Source: an uncultured Bacteroidota bacterium
GTDB taxonomy: Bacteria; Bacteroidota; Bacteroidia; Bacteroidales; UBA12481
Direction: 5' to 3'
DNA: 64,000 nucleotides
Assembly: GCA_903851365.1 (NCBI GenBank)
Contig: CAINOB010000038.1
Span: forward strand, 19,447 to 83,446
Shown here one piece after another: positions 26,091 to 33,160 of the stretch (positions within the stretch are counted from its first letter, which is position 1; every line of letters begins with the position of its first letter). The position numbers and the translations under genes are program-made. The notes beneath the pieces were generated by a model. That model ran no database searches, was not told the DNA's origin, and worked only from the letters and a program-made list of their open reading frames with translations.

Positions 26091-28796
26091 CCCTACCGTC
26101 AGCGTCGCGGCAACTTTAATCTCCCGTGATGAACTGCCCGCCATTAATCGAAATTCACCCGGCTCGATGACTGTTTTGAGGTTTTTATCAAGCATCGAAA
26201 GCATTTCTGGAGTAATATCAAAGGCGACATCAGCGGATTCCCCCTTTTTAAGGTGAATACGTTGAAATCCTTTAAGTTCGATAACCGGGCGGGCAACTGA
26301 AGCGATCTGGTCACGCAGGTAAAGCTGAACAACTTCATCGCCGTCGAATTTGCCGGTATTAGTGATTTTGAAATGAACCCTTGTTGACTCGCCAGCTTTA
26401 ATCTCAGGTTTATCCAGTTTAATATCAGCATACTCAAATGTTGTATAGCTTAAGCCGTATCCAAAAGGGAATAATGGCTGACCGGTAAGGTTGTTATAAT
26501 CATCGCCACGACCCGTAGGTTTGTGGTTATAAACCAGGGGCAGCTGAGCTTCCGATAATGGAAAAGTGACGGGCAATCTGCCTGCCGGGTTATAATCTCC
26601 GAAGATTACATCGGCAATGGCCTCACCGCCAACTTCACCCGGATACCAGACATCTAAAACTGCAGGTACTTTATCGAGCCAGTTGCTCATAGTTACCGCA
26701 CTTCCACCCACAATTACCACCACCAGAGGCTTACCGGTGGCAGCAACTTTCTTGATTAGTTCCTCCTGGTGACCCGGAAGGGCAAGAGAAGCGCGATCGC
26801 GGAATTCGCCCTCTTCGATGCCGACCGCCAGAATTACGGCATCGGATTTTGAAGCCACTGTAACTGCCTCATCGATTTCCTTTTGCCAATCATTTTTAAC
26901 GAAAACATTCCAAATAAGTGCGAACCATGCGTTTCCTGTCGGTTCGTAATACTCAATCTTAAGGTCGTATATTTTACCAGCGACAAAATCATAATCAACG
27001 GTCAGCGTCTGGCGGCCCTTTTTTATCCAGTTATCAATAAACAGTTTATTGTTGATATACAATCGATACCCATCATTTCCATCGATACCGATTTTATATT
27101 TACCGGTTCTTGGCGACATCAACTTACCTGTCCATCGAACAGAAAAAAAGTCGTTTCGTAATTTCGCCGGATCCGGGCTAAACAGGGTCCATTGAAACCG
27201 TATTTGCTTGTCGGATCTTGTCATAACAGGCTTTCCCGATAACGTTATATTATCAAAATATTCCCCTTTCAGACCGCCGGTCTCCGAAGCTATGGTGTTT
27301 ACCGTTGCTTCCTCAGTGGTATTGGACAAAAACTCTGCAGGCACAGGCAAATACTCCACCGCTTCACGACCGCACCCCTTAGCATAAATGACTTGTGTCT
27401 TTATGCTTGTGACTTTTTCCTGATTTTTGCCCTCTGCCTTCTGCCTTATGCCTTCAAATATGGATACCTTGTTGCATCCCGGCCCGCTGTATCCACCGAG
27501 CCTGGCTTCCATGGCATCCTGTCCGATTATTGCGATCGTTTTCAGGTTCTTTGAGAGCGGTAAAGTGCTTCCGTCGTTTTTCAATAATACAATTGATTTT
27601 TTTGAGGCTTCCAATGCTAAAGCACGGTGCTCCTGACTTCCATTGGTGGTTTCAGCCAGCTTGGGATCCACATAGGGGTTATCGAATAATCCAAGTTCGA
27701 ACTTCTGACGCAACACCCGGGCTACCGCCCTATCTATGATATCAACCGGAATGGTCCCGTCGAGAAAAGGCTTTATAAACAGTGAGCTATGATCATATGA
27801 GGTCTGGAAAATCACATCCAGGCCATTTTTTATAGCTTCGGCGCCTGATTCCCAGTATTCCTTTGCAGTCATATGAAGGACATTAGCGCCACCAACAGCA
27901 TTGGCATCCGAAATCACAAATCCCCGGAACTTCTCTTCTCCTTTTAACCAAGTGTTCAGCAGCCAGTTATTCGCCGAGCAAGGTTGTCCATCGAGCGAAT
28001 TATACGAGGTCATCACGCTTAACATGCCGGCTCTTTTAATGGCAGCATCGAAAGGTGGGAGGTGTATTTCTCGTAAATATCTTTCATTCAGATGGATGGG
28101 GTAGCTATCCCGACCGCCATCACCGACATTGGCAATCAGATGTTTAGGGGTAGTGATAACACCAATTTTTTCAAATTCCGAGACGTAGGCAACAGCCATT
28201 TCAGCGGTCAGGAAGGGATCTTCGCCATAGGATTCTTCCACACGGCCCCAGCGAACATCCGTAGCCATATTGATGACTGGCGATAATATTTGCCTGAGTC
28301 CACGGGTTTTACATTCAGCTGCAATAGCTGCAGATACCTTATGCATCAGGGGAATATCAAAAGAAGCAGCAAGGCCTATGGATTGAGGGAAAGATGTTGC
28401 TCCCTGCCTGACAAGTCCGTGCAACGATTCATCGAAGGGAATGATTGGAATTCCCAAGCGGGATTCATTGATAAAAAATCGTTGAATCTCATTTATCTTG
28501 ATGGCTGTTTCGGCTGCTGAAGCGCCAGCTGCATAGGTTAACAGCTGGCCCGTAGCATCGGTGGTCTTTCCCTCGGCTGAAATCTGAAATCCAAAGATTC
28601 CTTGTTTCAATTTATCCTTCCCGATGGATAAATCACCCGGGATCATAAACAGCTGCCAGAACTTTTCCTCCGGCGTCATTTTTCCGATAAGGTCCGCCAC
28701 CCGCGATTCAATTGGGGTTGTCTTATCCTTGTACAATTGTGCTGGAAGTAACCTTGGCAAAAGGCAGAGTGAAATGACGATGATGAGCTTCTTCAT
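26079..28796 (-). CDS. GH3 beta-glycosidase with PA14 domain
   Basis: This is a secreted exo-acting beta-glucosidase/xylosidase type enzyme. The ATG at 28796 (MKKLIIVISLCLLPRLLPAQ) gives a signal peptide; the frame upstream runs through a repeat cluster and is not used. The N-terminal barrel carries VGDGGRDSYPIH and the nucleophile D297 in GFVISDANAV. The second GH3 domain is interrupted by a PA14 domain (about 505-650, GLKGEYFDN through GNDGYRLYINNKLFIDNW). A FnIII-like domain ends the protein. Four heptamers (27425-27452) are translated near 448-457 (EGIRQKAEGK), just before the conserved VIYAKGC strand. The last residues come from another heptamer array. Confidence 0.95.
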   Translation of the reverse strand: MKKLIIVISLCLLPRLLPAQLYKDKTTPIESRVADLIGKMTPEEKFWQLFMIPGDLSIGKDKLKQGIFGFQISAEGKTTDATGQLLTYAAGASAAETAIKINEIQRFFINESRLGIPIIPFDESLHGLVRQGATSFPQSIGLAASFDIPLMHKVSAAIAAECKTRGLRQILSPVINMATDVRWGRVEESYGEDPFLTAEMAVAYVSEFEKIGVITTPKHLIANVGDGGRDSYPIHLNERYLREIHLPPFDAAIKRAGMLSVMTSYNSLDGQPCSANNWLLNTWLKGEEKFRGFVISDANAVGGANVLHMTAKEYWESGAEAIKNGLDVIFQTSYDHSSLFIKPFLDGTIPVDIIDRAVARVLRQKFELGLFDNPYVDPKLAETTNGSQEHRALALEASKKSIVLLKNDGSTLPLSKNLKTIAIIGQDAMEARLGGYSGPGCNKVSIFEGIRQKAEGKNQEKVTSIKTQVIYAKGCGREAVEYLPVPAEFLSNTTEEATVNTIASETGGLKGEYFDNITLSGKPVMTRSDKQIRFQWTLFSPDPAKLRNDFFSVRWTGKLMSPRTGKYKIGIDGNDGYRLYINNKLFIDNWIKKGRQTLTVDYDFVAGKIYDLKIEYYEPTGNAWFALIWNVFVKNDWQKEIDEAVTVASKSDAVILAVGIEEGEFRDRASLALPGHQEELIKKVAATGKPLVVVIVGGSAVTMSNWLDKVPAVLDVWYPGEVGGEAIADVIFGDYNPAGRLPVTFPLSEAQLPLVYNHKPTGRGDDYNNLTGQPLFPFGYGLSYTTFEYADIKLDKPEIKAGESTRVHFKITNTGKFDGDEVVQLYLRDQIASVARPVIELKGFQRIHLKKGESADVAFDITPEMLSMLDKNLKTVIEPGEFRLMAGSSSREIKVAATLTVGSDK
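27425..27452 (-). repeat. Four tandem TNNTGCC-type heptamers inside the GH3 gene
   Basis: On the plus strand TTTTGCC, CTCTGCC, TTCTGCC and TTATGCC follow without gaps. Sense units resemble AAGGCAG, close to the family at the nor and S46 stop codons. Confidence 0.7.
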
Positions 28797-29037
28797 AAAT
28801 ATGTAATTGGTTCGCCTGCGGCTCACAAATAAGTTCGCTTCGCTCACTAAAAGGTTCGCCTTCGGCTCACTAATAGGCGCTTCGCGCTAAGAGGTCGCTG
28901 CGCTCACTAATTATGCTCGGCTGGCGCCTCGCTAATTTAAAAATAATTAGCGAGTGAAACGGCATATTTAGCGACCGAAGGGAGCCAATTAGTGAGCCGA
29001 AGGCGAACCAATTAGGAGCGAAGCGACCTTATCTCCT
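28797..29037. repeat. Cluster of short palindromic repeats between metK and the GH3 gene
   Basis: The gap and the last metK codons consist of repeated units such as GGTTCGCCTTCGGCTCACTA, CGCTTCGCGCTAAG and AATTAGTGAGCCGAAGGCG, in both orientations, able to form many hairpins. The metK C-terminal codons (RSLRS) lie inside. No gene or TAnnTTTG box for the GH3 gene was recognised here. Confidence 0.85.
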
Positions 29038-30217
29038 CCCAAGGAAAGTACTTGATCCCATTGGTGACAAAGCTATTCCTGCCCATATGCCCATAGGAAG
29101 CGGTCTGCTGATAAATCGGATTTTTCAGTGCGAGTTCACGGATAATATGGTAAGGACGCAGTGGGAAGTTTTCCCTCACTAACTGTTCCAGATCCTTTGC
29201 TTTCAGGTTTGTCTGCTCTTTTCCAAAAGTGTTAACCGAAACAGATACGGGATCGGCCTGACCAATGGCATAAGCCAGCTGAACCTCAATTTCAGAGGAT
29301 ATTCCGGCTGCCACCAGGTTTTTGGCTATATATCTGGCTGCATAAGCACCTGAGCGGTCAACTTTCGATGGATCCTTGCCGGAGAAAGCACCTCCGCCGT
29401 GACGGGCCCAGCCGCCGTAAGTATCGACAATGATCTTGCGGCCTGTTAACCCGGTATCCCCGTCGGGACCGCCGGTAACAAATAGTCCTGAAGGATTAAC
29501 CAGCAGTTTTGTTAAAGACGAATACAAGGAACGATTGGCTTCAGATAAGGAATCCAGCAGGCGCGGGATCAGAACGCGTGCAATATCTTTTTTTATAAAC
29601 TGATCAACATTTTCAAGACCGTTCATGGGGTCATGCTGGGTCGAAACCAGGATTGTATCGATTGCCACGGGATTATTCTGATCGTCGTAAACAATAGTCA
29701 CCTGTGATTTGGCATCCGGACGGAGATAGGTCATTTCATGTCCTTCGCGACGAATTTCAGCCAGAATCTTCATTAGCCTGTGCGACAGGTCGATGGGCAG
29801 CGGCATCAATGTTTCTGTTCCGGAGCAGGCATAGCCAAACATCAGACCCTGATCACCGGCACCCTGGTTTTCAGGATCCTCCCTCAAAACTGCATTGGCA
29901 ATATCGCCCGACTGCTCATGAATGAGGTTGGTGATTTCGCAGGTATGTCCATCAAATCCGAGTCCGGGATGGTCATATCCGATGGCATTAATTACTTTGC
30001 GGGCAATGGAATCATGATCCACGCGGGTTTTTGATCCAACCTCACCTGCGAGAACCACACGATTGGTGGTGACCATAGTCTCAATGGCTACACGGGAATT
30101 TGGATCTTGCGTAAGATAGGCGTCCAGAAGGGCGTCTGAAATCTGATCCGCAACTTTATCCGGGTGACCTTCACTCACGGATTCGCTCGTAAACAAGAAG
30201 TTTTTTACTTTACTCAT
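29012..30217 (-). CDS. metK: S-adenosylmethionine synthetase
   Basis: The enzyme makes SAM from methionine and ATP in the cytoplasm. The ATG at 30217 gives MSKVKNFLFTSESVSEGHPDKVADQ, the standard N-terminus; the longer open frame upstream reads through the leader. Other motifs are GAGDQGLMFGYAC, the KTRVDHDS region, GGAFSGKDPSKVDRSGAYAAR and a late YGHMGR. After FPWEEI the expected C-terminal helix is missing and the protein ends RSLRS, encoded by the adjacent repeat, which suggests that a repeat replaced the original end. Confidence 0.97.
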   Translation of the reverse strand: MSKVKNFLFTSESVSEGHPDKVADQISDALLDAYLTQDPNSRVAIETMVTTNRVVLAGEVGSKTRVDHDSIARKVINAIGYDHPGLGFDGHTCEITNLIHEQSGDIANAVLREDPENQGAGDQGLMFGYACSGTETLMPLPIDLSHRLMKILAEIRREGHEMTYLRPDAKSQVTIVYDDQNNPVAIDTILVSTQHDPMNGLENVDQFIKKDIARVLIPRLLDSLSEANRSLYSSLTKLLVNPSGLFVTGGPDGDTGLTGRKIIVDTYGGWARHGGGAFSGKDPSKVDRSGAYAARYIAKNLVAAGISSEIEVQLAYAIGQADPVSVSVNTFGKEQTNLKAKDLEQLVRENFPLRPYHIIRELALKNPIYQQTASYGHMGRNSFVTNGIKYFPWEEIRSLRS

Positions 30218-30219
30218 GG

Positions 30220-30251
30220 TGCAAAAAGTTTTAATTAATACGCTTTTTGCA
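30220..30251 (-). promoter_or_regulatory. Hairpin at the metK start codon
   Basis: TGCAAAAAG (30220-30228) and CTTTTTGCA (30243-30251) form a 9-bp stem that ends 2 nt before the metK ATG. It could block ribosome access and act as the expression platform of the structured leader upstream. Confidence 0.5.
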
Positions 30252-30298
30252 TCGGGTTTATTCGGGATTGTCTGAAAACATTTATTTTGACCAGACGG

Positions 30299-30367
30299 CC
30301 CGCATTCTATACCACCGCGGCTTTTGTGCTCGGTTGGTGCCCCCATCTCCAGGGCTCCTGATGCGGG
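30299..30367 (-). promoter_or_regulatory. Structured metK leader, candidate SAM-sensing element
   Basis: A closing stem CCCGCAT/ATGCGGG (30299-30305 with 30361-30367) encloses two hairpins: ACCACCG (30311-30317) with CGGTTGGT (30331-30338, one bulge) and GCCC (30339-30342) with GGGC (30352-30355). This makes a three-way junction in the metK 5' leader, about 80 nt before the ATG. I could not match it to the SAM-I consensus from memory, so the class is undecided. The loops contain GGCACCAACC and GGTGGTA in the mRNA sense. Confidence 0.5.
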
Positions 30368-30385
30368 GGCAAAGATAACTTTTTT

Positions 30386-31627
30386 TCAGAATCTGTAATA
30401 TGCGGCGACCAGAACCCTGAAGTTGGTTACTGGTTTGGCATTGATTACGGTTCCATCCAACTGTATTGTACCATAAGCAGCGGTGGTGGTTTCAAACTCA
30501 CCGGCAATAGTTGTTTTCCCGCTGATAAACTGGACCCTCGGAGATATCCGCATCAGGTAATCGATATTGGTTCCCCGGCCAAATTCCGGCCCTGTAATAG
30601 TTGTCCCGGCTCCGAGATTTTTACTGTACCCACCGAATAAACCGGCCTGGAATTTTGTGCCGTTCGTGGTAATATCGAACCAACTGGAAAAAGTGTTCAG
30701 GTTGGTGTAAGTTTTTATTGCCTTCAATGGATCAGTTACTTCAGCAACCGCATAACCGCCAATCATAAGCATATCGGTCGCATTCTGCATATAGGCTGCC
30801 ATGGCCGTGAAAGTCACCGGTTTGGTTTTAAAGTTTATTGTGGCAAATCCACAAAGACTTTCCAGATCTTCATCGGTATGGTAGTTAGCCGTTGTTTTTA
30901 GTTCGGGACGAATGGTCTTGAAATCGACTCCGGCAAAAAGGAGTCCGGATTTAGCGAGCTGAAACCGAAACTGAAGGTTCATAGGTGGCAACCCACTATT
31001 CTTCATGTATTTATTACTCGTACCGTCTTCCCCTGTGCCCATGAAATCCCGCTCCGAATAGGTGGTGAGAATGGCGCTTACTTTTCCAAATCGCTGGGTA
31101 AGTTTAACCTGGGGATTTCGGGCAAATGGCGTAAAAGGTGCACCGGTGTTGAAACTTATTGTCCCAGGAAAACATTCCGTCGGGAAAATCGGATGCCAGG
31201 CTTGCCCGATCAGGAGGGAAGTGTTTTTCCAATCCAGACGGGTATAGGCATGCCGTAAGCGGAATCCGTTCATGTCAGCCTCGCTGGTGCCGAAAAATTC
31301 TGCTTCCAGAACGCCCGAAGTTTTGGCTCCAAAAGCATCCGGACCAGTAACATCGGCATGCAGGCGGCTTTGAATGCTGAGAATATGAAATGAAGGACTT
31401 GCGTTCAGGTCAAGAGAATCTGCACTTAAGGATACATTATCCGGATACAGATAAAAATGTCCCTCGCGTAAACCGTTGGATGCACTGGATTGGCGGGTAT
31501 CATACATCACATCAGTCTTTATATATCCGGATAATTTGATCCCAAAAGCCGGAGCTTTGGGCGCCTCCTGACTTTTGCCATCGAGGATGATAAAGAGGAG
31601 GAGGAGAATGGTACAGAGGCTTTTCAT
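30386..31627 (-). CDS. Outer-membrane beta-barrel porin-like protein
   Basis: A signal peptide (1-19, ending DGKSQ) is followed by alternating amphipathic strands (GIKLSGYIKTDVMYDTR, RLRHAYTRLDWKNTSLLIGQ, INFKTKPVTFTAMAAYMQN) and a terminal FRVLVAAYYRF ending in Phe, the outer-membrane insertion signal. The 413-residue length fits a 16-18-strand porin. The GQAWHPIFP segment resembles porins of the DcaP/PorO kind. Solute unknown. It lies upstream of metK on the same strand and diverges from a Crp/FNR gene. Confidence 0.78.
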   Translation of the reverse strand: MKSLCTILLLLFIILDGKSQEAPKAPAFGIKLSGYIKTDVMYDTRQSSASNGLREGHFYLYPDNVSLSADSLDLNASPSFHILSIQSRLHADVTGPDAFGAKTSGVLEAEFFGTSEADMNGFRLRHAYTRLDWKNTSLLIGQAWHPIFPTECFPGTISFNTGAPFTPFARNPQVKLTQRFGKVSAILTTYSERDFMGTGEDGTSNKYMKNSGLPPMNLQFRFQLAKSGLLFAGVDFKTIRPELKTTANYHTDEDLESLCGFATINFKTKPVTFTAMAAYMQNATDMLMIGGYAVAEVTDPLKAIKTYTNLNTFSSWFDITTNGTKFQAGLFGGYSKNLGAGTTITGPEFGRGTNIDYLMRISPRVQFISGKTTIAGEFETTTAAYGTIQLDGTVINAKPVTNFRVLVAAYYRF

Positions 31628-31651
31628 GGGGTATTGTTAGAGAATTCACGG

Positions 31652-31659
31652 CAAAAATA
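31652..31659 (-). promoter_or_regulatory. Predicted -7 box for the porin gene
   Basis: On the minus strand TATTTTTG matches TAnnTTTG, 24 bp upstream of the porin ATG at 31627. Confidence 0.45.
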
Positions 31660-31696
31660 CAATTCAGGTTGACCATAAAACCTTAAAAAAATCAGG

Positions 31697-31704
31697 TAAA
31701 TTTG
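31697..31704 (+). promoter_or_regulatory. Predicted -7 box for the Crp/FNR gene at 31720
   Basis: TAAATTTG matches TAnnTTTG. The in-frame TTG at 31702 lies inside this box, which argues that translation starts at the ATG at 31720. Confidence 0.6.
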
Positions 31705-31719
31705 AGAAAATACCTGCCT

Positions 31720-32409
31720 ATGAAAGTCACGAGTAAGGTTTCCTGTCAGGATTGTCCGCTCAAATGCGATCTGTCTGTTGCCATCAGGCATTCGGGACAA
31801 TCATTTTCCGAGGCAAGGGCTATTCATGCCAACTTCAAGAGGCATGAAAAAATCTGCAAGCAGGGTAGCCCGGTCACTCATGCCATCTATTTAGTGGAAG
31901 GTACAGCCAAACTTTATATTGAGGGGATCAATGAACGGAATATCATTTTGTATCTCATGAAACCCCCGTCCTATATCGGGCTATTGTCATTTTTCGAAAG
32001 TGTGCACTATTCCTATTCTGTTACGGCTATTGAAGATGCGCGGGTTTGCATGGTTGATCTTGATTATGTTAAGGAGCTTTATCTGGAGGATCATGATCTT
32101 TTATTGAAATTAAACCAGGCATTTGGCCGATCGGTTTCGATGATCATGAAAAAGATTATTACCCTCAATCAAAAAAATATCAGGGGCAGGGTAGCCGAGA
32201 GCCTGATCTATCTATCGGAGTTTTACGGCGGGCCAAAATTCACTTTACCTATTACTCGAAAGGATCTGGGGAGTCTGAGCGGAATATCTGAAGAAAATAC
32301 GGTTAGATTATTGACCGAACTGAGGAACGAGAATATTATCAGCCTTGATGGTAAGATGCTGGAAATCCTTGATATGCGCCTGTTATCGAAATTGTCGGAC
32401 CTGGGTTGA
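31720..32409 (+). CDS. Crp/FNR-family regulator with N-terminal cysteine cluster
   Basis: The 229-residue protein opens with C9-x2-C12-x3-C16 and has C110 in the sensor barrel (DARVCMVDL), as in the paralogue at 10789, suggesting an Fe-S cluster that senses oxygen or NO. The barrel carries KQGSPVTHAIYLVEGTAKLYI and PPSYIGLLSFFES; the C-terminal helix-turn-helix is ITRKDLGSLSGISEENTVRLL. The recognition helix lacks the ESR/TSRE pattern of true FNR, so its binding site may differ. It diverges from the porin gene. Confidence 0.87.
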   Translation: MKVTSKVSCQDCPLKCDLSVAIRHSGQSFSEARAIHANFKRHEKICKQGSPVTHAIYLVEGTAKLYIEGINERNIILYLMKPPSYIGLLSFFESVHYSYSVTAIEDARVCMVDLDYVKELYLEDHDLLLKLNQAFGRSVSMIMKKIITLNQKNIRGRVAESLIYLSEFYGGPKFTLPITRKDLGSLSGISEENTVRLLTELRNENIISLDGKMLEILDMRLLSKLSDLG

Positions 32410-32417
32410 TCTTATGC

Positions 32418-33002
32418 TTAATGAACGGCGCCGATTTTGATCCCGGTGTTTGAAACAAAGAGCCTGATGGCGATTGCCAACAGGATAATTCCGAAAAACT
32501 TTTTCAATATCATCAGCCCGGTTGGTCCGAGAAACCGCTCGAATCGGTAGGTGGCCTTCAGCACTACGTAAACCACAACCATATTCATTACCAGAGCGAT
32601 AATGATATTAATATGATCATATTGCGATCGAAGGGAGATCAGGGTGGTAATGGATCCTGCACCGGCGATCAGAGGAAAAGCGATAGGCACGATCGACGCA
32701 CCCTCGGGAGTATCATGCTTAAAAAAATCATGACCGAGGATCATTTCAAATGCTATAATGAAAATGATGAAGGAACCGGCGATAGCAAATGATGATACAT
32801 CGACACCGAACAGTCCCAGCATTTTTTCCCCGACGATCAGGAAAAGCAATAATACGGCAAATGCAACAAGTGTAGCCTGACCGGCCTTGATTTTTCCGCC
32901 TTTATGTTTAATACTCAAAATGATAGGAATGCTTCCGAATATATCAATCACGGCAAAGAGAACCATGAATATGGAGAGGATATCGACGATACTGATTTTC
33001 AT
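32418..33002 (-). CDS. MarC-family integral membrane protein
   Basis: The 194 residues form about six membrane helices. Family motifs are visible in MVLFAVIDIFGSIPIILS, then IIAFEMILGHDFF and the PIAFPLIAGAGSITTLISL signature. The ATG at 33002 was chosen over an upstream start because of the TAnnTTTG box at 33007-33014. The family's function is unknown; the antibiotic-resistance link in its name was withdrawn. It converges with the Crp/FNR gene, 8 bp between the stops. Confidence 0.93.
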   Translation of the reverse strand: MKISIVDILSIFMVLFAVIDIFGSIPIILSIKHKGGKIKAGQATLVAFAVLLLFLIVGEKMLGLFGVDVSSFAIAGSFIIFIIAFEMILGHDFFKHDTPEGASIVPIAFPLIAGAGSITTLISLRSQYDHINIIIALVMNMVVVYVVLKATYRFERFLGPTGLMILKKFFGIILLAIAIRLFVSNTGIKIGAVH

Positions 33003-33006
33003 TTTA

Positions 33007-33014
33007 CAAAGATA
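33007..33014 (-). promoter_or_regulatory. Predicted -7 box very close to the MarC start
   Basis: On the minus strand TATCTTTG ends 4 nt before the ATG at 33002. Transcription would begin at or near the start codon, giving a leaderless or nearly leaderless mRNA if this box is used. Confidence 0.4.
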
Positions 33015-33126
33015 GAACTTAAGGCACAAGGGGCGCTATTAATAGCCATGGGTTTTAACCCGTGGTTAAGAAGAAAGGCCGAAGAGTTTCCCCTTCAGCC
33101 TTCTTTCTTTATACTTTGGGCTTTAC

Positions 33127-33160
33127 TTTCTGCCCTTTTGCCTACTTGCCCTTTGCCTTA
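33127..33160 (-). repeat. GGGCAAA-type tandem 7-8-mer array on the S46 stop codon
   Basis: On the sense strand the TAA stop is the first part of units like AAGGCAA and AGGGCAA. It is the same arrangement as at the nor stop (1113-1141). Confidence 0.7.

Noticed and set aside
30218..30346. Longer MetK N-terminus
   Set aside because: The extra codons read through the structured leader and the start-codon hairpin; the ATG at 30217 gives the conserved N-terminus.
30299..30367. Canonical SAM-I riboswitch
   Set aside because: The expected AGAG-GGAGGGA core and kink-turn elements were not found, so only a structured leader of unknown class is claimed.
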